A DNA stretch of 64,000 nucleotides from Arthrobacter_J sp038199985 (GTDB lineage: Bacteria > Actinomycetota > Actinomycetes > Actinomycetales > Micrococcaceae). Shown piece by piece: positions 31,915 to 40,327 of this stretch (the stretch's first letter is position 1; the number at the start of each line of letters is the position of its first letter). The position numbers were made by a program, and so were the translations under genes. The stretch is taken from contig JBBPYK010000109.1 in assembly GCA_038199985.1 (NCBI GenBank), forward strand, positions 86,634 through 150,633, read 5' to 3'. The notes beneath the pieces are model-generated. The model ran no database searches. It was not told where the DNA came from and saw nothing but the letters and a program-made list of their open reading frames with translations.

Positions 31915-33934
31915 GAGTAGCGAAGCTGCGGCTCTGAAGCTGCTCGACACAGCAGTTTCCGGGATGGGTGGTCAACACCGAACTGGTCAGCAGGAAATGA
32001 CGCGCCAGGTGGCGCAAGCCATCGAGTCCGGTAAGCACCTGCTGGTGCAAGCAGGTACAGGCACTGGGAAGTCCTTGGCATACCTCATACCGCTGATAGT
32101 CCACGCGCAGGACAGTGACAAGCCGGCGCTGGTGTCCACGGCCACTCTTGCTCTTCAGTCGCAGATTGTGGGGAGAGATCTGCCGCGTCTGCTGAAAACG
32201 CTGGAACCGGAGCTTGACCGGGAAATGGACGTCGCACTTCTCAAGGGCCGCGGAAATTATGTCTGCAAGCATAAAACCGACGGTGGATTTCCAGAGGAGA
32301 ACGATCAGGAGAGCCTGTTTCTCATGGGGGAGGATGCCGCTGTCACGCACCCGGCGCCGTCGGCTGGGCCCGGTACGGACTTGGGTCGAGAAGTAGCCAG
32401 ATTGCGTGAATGGGCGGCTAAAACTGACTCAGGAGACCGTGATGAGCTCCGGCCTGGAGTCAGCAACAAGGCGTGGCGCCAGGTGTCTGTGACTGCGATG
32501 GAGTGCTTGGGTGCCCAGAAATGTCCTGTCGCCCAAGAGTGCTTCAGCGAACGCGCCAGAGCTGATGCAGCTGTGGCTGATATTGTCATCACCAATCACG
32601 CGATGCTTGCCATCAGTGCTTTCGAGGGGCTCGCTGTGCTTCCCGAGTATGACGTGGTGGTCATCGACGAGGCTCACGAGCTCCAGGACCGTGTCACTGG
32701 CGCTGTCACCGGTCAGCTCTCGTCGAACCTGATAACTGCAGCAGCGTCTTCCATGCGCAAACACACCAACGCGAGCGTTGAAGCACTATCCACCTCGGCG
32801 CGCCATTTCGAAGAATCTATCGCTGAACTATCGTCGGGCTTGATGCAAAACGGCCTCAACGAGGAACAGGAACAGGCGATCTCGCAAGTACGTGACGCCT
32901 GTCGGGTGGCTCTGTCGGATTCGAAGCAGGACCCAGGTTCACCGGCAGACGGTGGGAGACAAACTGCTCGATCACGAGTGACGGCGATCCTTGAATTGTG
33001 TGAGCGTTTAGTAAATGCTCAGAGCTCAGGGGAGGTCTTGTGGGCTTCTCGGGCGAGCACATTCTCACCTGGTATCGGTTATTCGCCACCGGATGAGAGT
33101 CAACCCGCAAGTCTGCATGTCGCACCGCTATCGGTAGCCAGCCGTCTACGGTCCGGACTTTTTGAGGATCACACGGTGATCCTCACGTCAGCCACCCTCG
33201 CCGTCGGGGCAGAGTTCGGACCGGTGGCTGGCGGGCTCGGGCTTATTGGGCCAGACGCCCCGCCCTGGACCGGGACGGACGTGGGTTCCCCGTTCAACTA
33301 CCCGAAACAGGGTGTTCTGTACGTTGCCGGACATCTGCCAAAGCCCGATCGGAACGGCGTTCAGGCTCAACTCACGGAACTGGAGCTGTTGCTCAAAGCT
33401 TCCAGGGGAGGGGCCTTGGGGCTATTTTCTTCGAGAAGGGCTGCTGAGGAGGCTGCCGACGTCCTTCGGAGCAAAGTCGATTTCCCTATTTTGTGCCAAG
33501 GTGAATCAACCATGGCGGCTCTGATCGAGCAATTCAGTGCCGAGCCGAATACGTGTCTGTTTGGAACGATGTCGCTATGGCAGGGAGTGGATGTTCCGGG
33601 TGATTCATGTCGGCTCGTAACGATCGACAGAATTCCTTTTCCGCGGCCGGACGACCCTTTGACAACCGCGCGTACCAGGGCTGTCGCTAAAGCGGGCGGT
33701 AATGGATTCATGACCGTTTCAGCAGCGCAGGCTGCTGTGAAACTTGCTCAGGGCGCCGGTCGGCTTATTCGCAGCGACAACGATCGGGGAGTAGTTGCTA
33801 TCTTGGACTCTCGCTTGGCTACGGCCGGCTACGGTGGCTTCCTGCGTGCATCGCTGCCGCCATTTTGGGCGACTTCGGATCGGGATACGGTTATAGGCGT
33901 CCTCGAGAGACTATCCATGCGGGATCAACTCTAG
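31907..33934 (+). CDS. dinG: ATP-dependent DNA helicase DinG (XPD-like, iron-sulfur)
   Basis: DinG is a 5'-3' superfamily 2 helicase that resolves R-loops, D-loops and G-quadruplexes. The 675-residue product has Walker A AGTGTGKS (about residues 48-55), four likely 4Fe-4S cysteines (NYVCKHK; MECLGAQKCPVAQECF), the VIDEAHEL box, and C-terminal motifs SLWQGVDVPG and QGAGRLIR. The first ATG overlaps hflX by 8 bases. It converges with lexA across 6 bases. Confidence 0.95.
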   Translation: MPESSEAAALKLLDTAVSGMGGQHRTGQQEMTRQVAQAIESGKHLLVQAGTGTGKSLAYLIPLIVHAQDSDKPALVSTATLALQSQIVGRDLPRLLKTLEPELDREMDVALLKGRGNYVCKHKTDGGFPEENDQESLFLMGEDAAVTHPAPSAGPGTDLGREVARLREWAAKTDSGDRDELRPGVSNKAWRQVSVTAMECLGAQKCPVAQECFSERARADAAVADIVITNHAMLAISAFEGLAVLPEYDVVVIDEAHELQDRVTGAVTGQLSSNLITAAASSMRKHTNASVEALSTSARHFEESIAELSSGLMQNGLNEEQEQAISQVRDACRVALSDSKQDPGSPADGGRQTARSRVTAILELCERLVNAQSSGEVLWASRASTFSPGIGYSPPDESQPASLHVAPLSVASRLRSGLFEDHTVILTSATLAVGAEFGPVAGGLGLIGPDAPPWTGTDVGSPFNYPKQGVLYVAGHLPKPDRNGVQAQLTELELLLKASRGGALGLFSSRRAAEEAADVLRSKVDFPILCQGESTMAALIEQFSAEPNTCLFGTMSLWQGVDVPGDSCRLVTIDRIPFPRPDDPLTTARTRAVAKAGGNGFMTVSAAQAAVKLAQGAGRLIRSDNDRGVVAILDSRLATAGYGGFLRASLPPFWATSDRDTVIGVLERLSMRDQL

Positions 33935-33940
33935 TTTTGG

Positions 33941-34669
33941 TCATAGCGAACGCATCACAGATACGACCCTGCCCATAACGGTGGCGTGATCGCCAAGAAT
34001 TGGTTCGTATTGGGTGTTCTGCGGTAAGAGCCAGGTATGGCCGTCCCGCTGCCGAAAAGTTTTTACGGTCGCTTCATCGTCCAAAAGTGCGGCGACAATG
34101 TCTCCATTATCTGCGGTCGACTGCCTGCGGATGACTACCCAGTCTCCATCACAGATTGCGGCGTCTACCATCGAGTCCCCAACTACTTTCAGCATGAAAA
34201 GCTCTCCATGCCCGACGAGTTGACGGGGAAGCGGCATAATGTCTTCGACCGCCTGATCAGCCAAGATTGGGCCACCGGCCGCGATGCGTCCCACGAGCGG
34301 AACCATGGCCGGTCCTGCGTCAGGCACCGGCAAAGCAGTAACCGTTGCCGCTTTCCGCGTAGCCCCGTCTTTCTCCTTGACCACGGCAGACTCCGAAGGG
34401 GCGGCTGAAAGGACTTCCATCGCCCTTGGTCGTTTGGGATCCCGGCGAATATAACCAAGCTTTTCTAGGCGACCAAGCTGGTGCGTGACGCTTGACAGGC
34501 TGGCTAGGCCCACAGTGTCGCCAATCTCCCGCATGGACGGTGGGTAGCCGTACGTTGATACGGAATTTCTGATCGTTTCTAGGATCTTAGTCTGGCGTGG
34601 AGTCAGCGGACGGGGGGTAGTAGGACGGCGCGACGGTCCTGCTTCGGCGTAGGCATCTGCGGGTGTCAT
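33941..34669 (-). CDS. lexA: LexA repressor
   Basis: LexA represses the SOS regulon and cleaves itself when RecA filaments form. The 242-residue product has an N-terminal winged helix (LTPRQTKILETIRNSVSTYG, then PPSMREIGDTVGLASLSSVTH), a variable linker, and an S24 peptidase domain. The cleavage site lies in GRIAAGGP (Ala-Gly), the nucleophile Ser in VVGDSMVDAAI and the catalytic Lys in EATVKTF. It is divergent from a LysM gene, 276 bases apart, with a perfect LexA box between them. Confidence 0.98.
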   Translation of the reverse strand: MTPADAYAEAGPSRRPTTPRPLTPRQTKILETIRNSVSTYGYPPSMREIGDTVGLASLSSVTHQLGRLEKLGYIRRDPKRPRAMEVLSAAPSESAVVKEKDGATRKAATVTALPVPDAGPAMVPLVGRIAAGGPILADQAVEDIMPLPRQLVGHGELFMLKVVGDSMVDAAICDGDWVVIRRQSTADNGDIVAALLDDEATVKTFRQRDGHTWLLPQNTQYEPILGDHATVMGRVVSVMRSL

Positions 34670-34874
34670 CTGGCTTCCTCCACTGTGTAGTCGCCCGGGC
34701 GGTACGACGTAAGAATCCCAATCGGCAAAATGTCAGTCCCGGATGGTGGAGTGCTTTCCATGATCCGCTGCTGATTGCTTTCACCAGCCTATGTGGCGTG
34801 GACTACTTTCTCAAACATCTGTTCGAAGGTATGTCGACAACACTCGATCATCAGTGCTATAAATAGGCTAGTAA

Positions 34875-34890
34875 TAGAACATGTGTTCTA
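34875..34890. promoter_or_regulatory. LexA (SOS) box in the lexA-LysM intergenic region
   Basis: TAGAACATGTGTTCTA is a near-perfect palindrome with the SOS core GAAC-N4-GTTC. It ends 55 bases before the LysM-gene ATG and just upstream of a TAGAAT -10-like sequence (34911-34916), so it would block that promoter. It lies 206 bases from the lexA start and may also serve lexA if that promoter is distant. Confidence 0.88.
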
Positions 34891-34945
34891 TCTGGGCTCC
34901 CAGTTCACGATAGAATCGAACACATGAACGAAGGAAGGTGTTGAC

Positions 34946-35314
34946 ATGTCGACCGATTCGTCGATTTTAGGAACCGCATCGAGTTCCCCTGTAGGCGCAG
35001 GCACATATCTGACCCTGACTCGGAGGGGTCGTTTGATTCTCATCGGACTTCCGTTGATGGTTTTGGCGGCCGCCCTCTTAACATTTGTAGGGTTCTTTAC
35101 CGCCCCTGCGATGGCATCAGGATTCGATAGCCTCAACCCAACGGATACTGTCAGTGTCAGCGTGCCCAGCGGTGGAAGCCTGTGGAATTTGGCTCTCGAG
35201 TATTCTCCGGACCGCGACCCCCGGGATGTTGTTTTTGAAATCGTTGAATTAAACGATCTTGGTACGTCAACGGTGCAAGCCGGGCAGCAGGTCTTCGTGC
35301 CAGTCTCCCGGTAG
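34946..35314 (+). CDS. LysM-domain membrane-anchored protein, probable SOS cell-division inhibitor (YneA/ChiZ-like)
   Basis: The 122-residue product has about 28 polar residues, one membrane segment (LILIGLPLMVLAAALLTFVG, about 29-50) and a C-terminal LysM domain (VSVPSGGSLWNLALEYSPD to QAGQQVFVPVS) that would bind peptidoglycan outside the membrane. Divergence from lexA and the LexA box match B. subtilis yneA and mycobacterial Rv2719c, which block division during SOS. The inhibitor role is inferred from that context. hisC follows after 80 bases without an obvious terminator. Confidence 0.85.
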   Translation: MSTDSSILGTASSSPVGAGTYLTLTRRGRLILIGLPLMVLAAALLTFVGFFTAPAMASGFDSLNPTDTVSVSVPSGGSLWNLALEYSPDRDPRDVVFEIVELNDLGTSTVQAGQQVFVPVSR

Positions 35315-35394
35315 GGAGCTGGACTACATCTGGAGTACGCAGAGGACTAGGTAGGATTTTTCGCTTGTGGCCGGTCGTCATTTAAGCTTGATTC

Positions 35395-36513
35395 GTGAAT
35401 GAAAAGTTGGATCGACTGGGTAAGTTGCCATTGCGACGGGACTTAGTGGGGTTAGAGCCGTATGGAGCGCCGCAGATAGACGCGGAGGTGCTCCTCAACG
35501 TCAATGAAAATACTCATGGTGTGCCATTGGAAGTGCGAGCCGCCATCGCGGAGGCCGTCCAAGAAGCTATCCACGGGTTGAATCGCTATCCGGATCGCGA
35601 GTTTACAACTTTGCGCACGTTATTAGCAGGCTATCTCGGTCATTCGCTGACCCCCGACAACATCTGGGCAGCCAATGGGTCCAACGAGGTGCTGCAGCAG
35701 ATCCTTCAGGCCTTCGGTGGTCCCGGCCGCACCGCACTCGGGTTTCCTCCAACATATTCGATGTATCCGTTGCTCGCCAGTGCAACCAATACGGAGTACG
35801 TCAGTGGGCAGCGCAGTGAACACTTTGGTCTCACCGCAAGGGGAGCCGCGGAGCAAGTGAGCGCTCTCTCCCCAAACCTAGTGTTTTTGTGCTCACCGAA
35901 TAACCCAACTGGAACAGCGTTGGGTCTAGACGTCGTTGAAGCTGTATACGCCGCCGGTGAGAGTAGCCAGGCCATCGTCATAGTGGATGAAGCGTACGCG
36001 GAGTTCGCCAAGGAAGGCACCCCGAGCGCTCTAGCTTTGCTTCCGGGAAGAGAGCGACTTATCGTTTGTCGAACCATGAGCAAAGCGTTTGCTCTCGCGG
36101 GAGCCAGAGTGGGATACCTCGCCGCGGCTCCTGAGGTGACGGATGCGCTTCGGCTGGTGAGGTTGCCGTATCATCTGTCGGCTATCACACAGGCCACCGC
36201 TAGCGCTGCTCTTCAACACCCCGCGAAACTCTTGGCCAACGTGGAGGACATAAAGTGCCAGAGAGATCGAATCGTCGATGGGCTGCGTGAACTCGGTCTC
36301 AAGCCTGAGGCATCAGACTCCAATTTTGTTTTCTTCGGCGGCATGAGGAACACCTCATGGGTGTGGAAGGGCCTGCTGGCTGCTGGAATCTTAATTAGGG
36401 ATGTTGGAATACCCGGCTATCTCAGGGTGACGGCCGGGACCGCGGTGGAGACGGAACGGTTTCTGGCCGAACTGAAGAAGCTGCTTCAAGACGAGTCATA
36501 CTTGGAGTCTTGA
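35395..36513 (+). CDS. hisC: Histidinol-phosphate aminotransferase
   Basis: HisC is a fold-type I PLP aminotransferase of histidine synthesis. The PLP lysine is in TMSKAFALAGARVGY (about residue 230). LCSPNNPTGTAL, IVDEAYAEF and GLNRYPDREF are also typical. The length, 372 residues, is normal. The GTG start at 35395 lacks a strong ribosome site. hisB follows after 52 bases. hisD is not in the window. Confidence 0.96.
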   Translation: MNEKLDRLGKLPLRRDLVGLEPYGAPQIDAEVLLNVNENTHGVPLEVRAAIAEAVQEAIHGLNRYPDREFTTLRTLLAGYLGHSLTPDNIWAANGSNEVLQQILQAFGGPGRTALGFPPTYSMYPLLASATNTEYVSGQRSEHFGLTARGAAEQVSALSPNLVFLCSPNNPTGTALGLDVVEAVYAAGESSQAIVIVDEAYAEFAKEGTPSALALLPGRERLIVCRTMSKAFALAGARVGYLAAAPEVTDALRLVRLPYHLSAITQATASAALQHPAKLLANVEDIKCQRDRIVDGLRELGLKPEASDSNFVFFGGMRNTSWVWKGLLAAGILIRDVGIPGYLRVTAGTAVETERFLAELKKLLQDESYLES

Positions 36514-36565
36514 CAGCAGACCCAGCAAGTGAAACCACTCTAATTCCCACCAAAGGACTACACCT

Positions 36566-37183
36566 ATGAATGTGAAGGCAACCGATAGGCGGATAGCTTC
36601 GCTCGAGCGCTCTACCAGCGAATCGTCTGTCGTCGTCACCGTCGACCTCGACGGAACGGGACGCTCGGACATCGATACGTCTGTACCGTTCTTCGACCAT
36701 ATGCTCACGGCCTTGTCCAAGCATTCGCTGATTGACCTCACGGTCAAGGCGACTGGAGACACTCACGTAGATGTACATCATACGGTGGAGGATGTGGCGA
36801 TCACGCTCGGGGAGGCATTGAAGGCCGCGCTGGGAAACAAAAGTGGAATACGGCGTTTCGGAGATGCTGCGGTTCCACTTGATGAGGCGATGGCTACGGC
36901 AGTAGTCGACATTTCAGGTCGTCCGTATCTGGTGCATGAGGGCGAGCCAGACGGTCAGGAGTACCACCTCATTGGGGGACATTTCACAGGATCGCTTACC
37001 CGGCACGTTTTTGAGTCGATCACGCTCCACGCGCACATCTGTCTCCATATGCGTGTTCTGAGTGGGAGAGACCCACACCACATCGTCGAGGCTCAGTTCA
37101 AAGCGTTTGCCCGCGCCTTGCGCACTGCCGTGGAGAAGGACCCGCGCGTTGACGGTATTCCATCAACCAAAGGTGCGTTGTGA
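36566..37183 (+). CDS. hisB: Imidazoleglycerol-phosphate dehydratase
   Basis: HisB dehydrates imidazole glycerol phosphate using a di-manganese centre. The metal-binding histidine/glutamate motifs appear twice: PFFDHMLTALSKHS with VDVHHTVEDVAITLGEAL, and HICLHMRVLSGRDPHHIVEA. The product has 205 residues and is monofunctional, without the phosphatase domain of the enterobacterial protein. Its stop overlaps the GTG of hisH. Confidence 0.97.
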   Translation: MNVKATDRRIASLERSTSESSVVVTVDLDGTGRSDIDTSVPFFDHMLTALSKHSLIDLTVKATGDTHVDVHHTVEDVAITLGEALKAALGNKSGIRRFGDAAVPLDEAMATAVVDISGRPYLVHEGEPDGQEYHLIGGHFTGSLTRHVFESITLHAHICLHMRVLSGRDPHHIVEAQFKAFARALRTAVEKDPRVDGIPSTKGAL

Positions 37184-37815
37184 GCAAACGCGTGACAGTT
37201 CTGGACTATGGGTCTGGGAACGTGCGGTCAGTCGTTCGTGCGCTCGAGCGGGTGGGCGCTGACGTTACCTTGGGCTCGTCAGCCGACGAAGTGCTCGAGG
37301 CCGACGGCCTCGTGGTCCCTGGGGTTGGTGCGTTTGCCGCAGTCATGCAGGGGCTGAAGAAGGTAGACGCGCTGAGACTCATCGGGCGGAGGGTTGCCGG
37401 AGGCCGGCCGGTGATGGGCATTTGTGTGGGACTTCAGATCTTGTTTGATGCTGGTGTTGAGCACGGTGTTCGCACGGAGGGGATGGCGGAGTGGCCCGGA
37501 ACTGTCGAACCTCTACGGGCGCCGGTAGTGCCCCATATGGGCTGGAACACAATTCAAGCGCCGGAAGGAACTCGGCTCTTTACGGGGCTGGAGTCGGAGC
37601 GCTTTTACTTTGTTCATTCCTATGCAGTGCAGACATGGGACTTCGATATCACCCAACCTCGAATGAAGGCTCCGATGGTGACGTGGTCCGATCACGGCGG
37701 GCCATTTATCGCGGCCGTCGAGAACGGCCCACTATCCGCCACCCAATTCCATCCAGAAAAATCCGGTGATGCAGGCGCTGAGCTTTTCCGAAACTGGCTT
37801 GAAAGTGTCAGCTAA
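37180..37815 (+). CDS. hisH: Imidazole glycerol phosphate synthase, glutamine amidotransferase subunit
   Basis: HisH releases ammonia from glutamine for HisF. The class I amidotransferase nucleophile Cys lies in PVMGICVGLQILFD (about residue 81). The His-Glu pair is in THFHPEKSG-type sequence (ATQFHPEKSGDAG). The GTG start overlaps the hisB stop (GTGA). The synthase partner hisF is not in this window. Confidence 0.96.
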   Translation: MSKRVTVLDYGSGNVRSVVRALERVGADVTLGSSADEVLEADGLVVPGVGAFAAVMQGLKKVDALRLIGRRVAGGRPVMGICVGLQILFDAGVEHGVRTEGMAEWPGTVEPLRAPVVPHMGWNTIQAPEGTRLFTGLESERFYFVHSYAVQTWDFDITQPRMKAPMVTWSDHGGPFIAAVENGPLSATQFHPEKSGDAGAELFRNWLESVS

Positions 37816-37817
37816 CC

Positions 37818-37967
37818 ATGGGGAGCTTACTTCTCATGGGCCTAGCAGGTCTGCTCATAGGTGGCGCGATCTCGTCTCGGAGGCAAGATTTCGCCACCTT
37901 TTTGACTGTGCTTTTATGGATCCTTGCTGGCCTGTCTTTGCTGGCGGCCTACCTCTTGACCCTCTAA
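37818..37967 (+). CDS. 49-residue two-helix membrane peptide inside the his operon
   Basis: An ATG 2 bases after the hisH stop opens a 49-codon frame ending TAA at 37967, 21 bases before priA. It encodes two hydrophobic helices: residues 4-18 (LLLMGLAGLLIGGAI) and residues 28-48, rich in Leu, joined by a short basic turn SSRRQD. The tight fit between hisH and priA, the amphipathic pattern and the lack of any other use for this gap support a real gene. Its ribosome site is weak, so it may depend on translational coupling. The function is unknown. Confidence 0.7.
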   Translation: MGSLLLMGLAGLLIGGAISSRRQDFATFLTVLLWILAGLSLLAAYLLTL

Positions 37968-37988
37968 CTGAAACGAAGGCTTGATCTC

Positions 37989-38735
37989 ATGACTGAACCG
38001 ATTGAATTAGCCCGACTACAACTGCTACCCGCCGTTGATGTTGCAGACGGCCAAGCTGTCCGCTTGGTCCAAGGGGAGGCTGGCAGCGAGACATCCTTCG
38101 GTGACGCGGTGGAAGCCGCCATCGCGTGGCAAGAAGGCGGTGCGGAATGGATCCATCTGGTAGACCTCGATGCTGCGTTCGGTCGTGGATCCAATTTGTC
38201 ACTTCTGAAGAGAGTTGTCCGTGAATTAAAGGTGCAGGTAGAACTCTCGGGCGGTATTCGAGATGACGCCTCCCTCGAGGCAGCCCTTGAACTGGGCGCA
38301 ACTAGGGTAAACCTTGGCACGGCTGCTCTGGAACATCCGGAGTGGACGGCCAAGGTCATTGACCAGTACGGGGACGCCATCGCAGTTGGTCTTGACGTGC
38401 GTGGAACAACTCTGGCTGCCAGAGGCTGGACGCGGGAGGGCGGTGACCTCTGGGATGTGCTCGCTAGACTTGAGGATGCAGGCTGCGCGCGATATGTAGT
38501 CACCGATGTGACAAAGGACGGAACGCTACGTGGACCGAATATTGACTTGCTGCGGCAGATGCTTGGCAGGACAGAAAAGCCTGTTGTAGCCTCCGGGGGA
38601 ATCTCAAGTCTTGACGACATCCGGGCACTACGGGCGCTAGTGCCAGCGGGCTTGGAGGGAACCATAGTTGGTAAGGCGCTATATGCTCGAAACTTTACGT
38701 TGCCTGAGGCGTTGGACGTTGCGGGCAGGGCCTAG
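37989..38735 (+). CDS. priA: Bifunctional phosphoribosyl isomerase (HisA/TrpF type)
   Basis: PriA opens the ribose of ProFAR in histidine synthesis; in actinobacteria lacking trpF it also isomerises phosphoribosylanthranilate. The 248-residue (beta-alpha)8 barrel has LLPAVDVADGQAVRL (catalytic Asp), HLVDLDAAFGRG, TDVTKDGTLRGPN (second Asp region) and ASGGISSLDDIRAL. The dual role is assigned by phylum; no trpF is visible here to test it. Confidence 0.94.
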   Translation: MTEPIELARLQLLPAVDVADGQAVRLVQGEAGSETSFGDAVEAAIAWQEGGAEWIHLVDLDAAFGRGSNLSLLKRVVRELKVQVELSGGIRDDASLEAALELGATRVNLGTAALEHPEWTAKVIDQYGDAIAVGLDVRGTTLAARGWTREGGDLWDVLARLEDAGCARYVVTDVTKDGTLRGPNIDLLRQMLGRTEKPVVASGGISSLDDIRALRALVPAGLEGTIVGKALYARNFTLPEALDVAGRA

Positions 38736-38742
38736 CGCGACG

Positions 38743-39588
38743 GTGACGAAGGAGCTACCAGAACATATAGGCGCCGCTCTGCGTAGGGCCGGCGGCAAGG
38801 CTGATTCTGCTGGGATTCAGTGGGAAGGGCGGGATCTGTCGGGTGCCGGTAACCCTTTACACGATTTTGATAACGACGACGGAACAGTCAACGCTCATTA
38901 CCAGAGCGCAGTTGACCTTCTTATAGCAGGCAAGTGTGGGGAAAACGCAGTCGTCCAAGCGCTGAGTCAGTCGCGCGTGTTTGTGCCGATAGTGGCTGAA
39001 ATGAGGTCAGAGGCGGCTGGGCATTTAGGGCTCGTTTCCGACAAGGAAGCCGATATGGCCCTCATATGGCTGCAGGCTCCGGACGGGCGGAAAGTTCTTC
39101 CGATCTTTTCCTGTGTGGCGAACATGCAGCGATGGCACTCGGATGCAAGGCCTGTTGCCGTCTATGCCTCTAGAGCAGCCCTCTCTGCAGTCTCCGAGAA
39201 TGCTGAGCTGTTGGTTGTGGATCCAGGGTCGAACTTCAACTTTGTGGTTCGCCGGCCGGCGCTTTGGGCGGTCGCTCAGCAAGCTCCTTGGAAGCCGTCG
39301 TATGAGGATCCGGATGTAGTAACGCTGCTCGAAGCAGCAGTTGCCGAGGAGCGCTCAGTCAATAAAGTCATAGCTCAACCGGGTCCTGGGATTGCGTCGC
39401 GTACTGCTGGCGGCTCTGTCGTTGCTGGCGGGGGCCCAGGACCTGAACTACTTGTCTGGCTTCAACTCGTGCCTGGGCTCTGCTCTACGGAAGTTCGGAC
39501 GGTGGCCGCTCGGTTTCAGGAGAGGTTGGCGGCGAGCTCGTCCTTCACCGACAAGGTGGACTCGCTTGAGGTTCGTCTCACGGACTGA
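38743..39588 (+). CDS. SseB-family protein
   Basis: The 281-residue product carries an SseB domain in its middle: VFVPIVAEM, then LPIFSCVANMQRWHSDARPVAV, LLVVDPGSNFNFVVRR. Actinobacteria keep such a gene after hisA/priA, but its role is unknown; E. coli SseB itself affects serine sensitivity. The GTG at 38743 follows the priA stop by 7 bases; an earlier in-frame ATG lies inside priA. The C-terminal 80 residues are family-variable. Confidence 0.88.
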   Translation: MTKELPEHIGAALRRAGGKADSAGIQWEGRDLSGAGNPLHDFDNDDGTVNAHYQSAVDLLIAGKCGENAVVQALSQSRVFVPIVAEMRSEAAGHLGLVSDKEADMALIWLQAPDGRKVLPIFSCVANMQRWHSDARPVAVYASRAALSAVSENAELLVVDPGSNFNFVVRRPALWAVAQQAPWKPSYEDPDVVTLLEAAVAEERSVNKVIAQPGPGIASRTAGGSVVAGGGPGPELLVWLQLVPGLCSTEVRTVAARFQERLAASSSFTDKVDSLEVRLTD

Positions 39589-39641
39589 GACACTCAGGAG
39601 GCATCCAGTGCCAGTGGCGCGGACCTACTGATCGTCCCGTT

Positions 39642-40067
39642 CTAGTTGACGGGCCCCGTGTACTTTTCACCAGGGCCTTTGCCCGGTGCATCTGGAATGC
39701 TTGATGCTTCTCTGAAAGCCAGTTGTAGGGAGCGTAGTCCATCACGGATAGGTCCTGCATGTTGGCTTCCGATCTCCGGAGCTGCGGCAGTGACGAAGCC
39801 TGCCAATGCAGTGATCAGCTTGCGCGCTTCATCGAGGTCTTTGAGCTCCTCCGCATCGTCGCCTGCAGCCAGCCCACACTTAACGGCTGCTGCGCTCATG
39901 AGATGAACTGCGGCCGTCGTGATGACCTCGACGGCTGCGACCTCGGCGATGTCCCGCACTTGGTGTGTGGCGTCAGTAAGTGGTTCCGAAATCGGGGCAC
40001 CAGCATCGGACGTTGGAAAGGCGTTGTGGAGGGAACTCTCATGGGAATTATTGTCATGGCTAGTCAT
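39642..40067 (-). CDS. DUF1844 family protein
   Basis: The 141-residue product contains the DUF1844 region: VRDIAEVAAVEVITTAAVHLM, then DDAEELKDLDEARKLITALAG. Both flanks are polar. The family is widespread in actinobacteria next to infC and its function is unknown. It is transcribed divergently from infC; the 260-base space between them holds the infC leader. Confidence 0.9.
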   Translation of the reverse strand: MTSHDNNSHESSLHNAFPTSDAGAPISEPLTDATHQVRDIAEVAAVEVITTAAVHLMSAAAVKCGLAAGDDAEELKDLDEARKLITALAGFVTAAAPEIGSQHAGPIRDGLRSLQLAFREASSIPDAPGKGPGEKYTGPVN

Positions 40068-40205
40068 ACTGCTAAGCTTTACACAGACCGATTGATTGGC
40101 GTTATTTACCGATCAATAGCAAGCGGAGACCTCTCCCACCCGCGTCAGCCTGTATATCAGAGTTGCCGGGTCCCGGTCGGTGGAGTGCCAGATATCATCG
40201 GCGCC

Positions 40206-40278
40206 CGCTGTGGTCCCATCCACGGCGCTATTCACCGCACCCTCGAGGCCTCCTATTGCGCATGCAGTTGGAGGCCTT
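40206..40278 (+). promoter_or_regulatory. Structured leader of infC-rpmI-rplT (two hairpins)
   Basis: The first stem pairs CGCTGTGG (40206-40213) with CCACGGCG (40220-40227), with one G-U pair. The second pairs AGGCCTCC (40246-40253) with GGAGGCCT (40270-40277) and is followed by TCTTC, a weak U-tract. The order fits a transcription attenuator or an L20-controlled leader, as known for this operon in Bacillus. Only the pairing is visible. Confidence 0.6.
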
Positions 40279-40327
40279 CTTCATTGTGCAAGCGGCATCA
40301 GTTACCACGAACAAACAGGAGTTACAC

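Noticed and set aside
34917..34930. Second possible LexA box, CGAACACATGAACG
   Set aside because: The right arm is GAACG rather than GTTCG, so it is not palindromic; at most a half-site.
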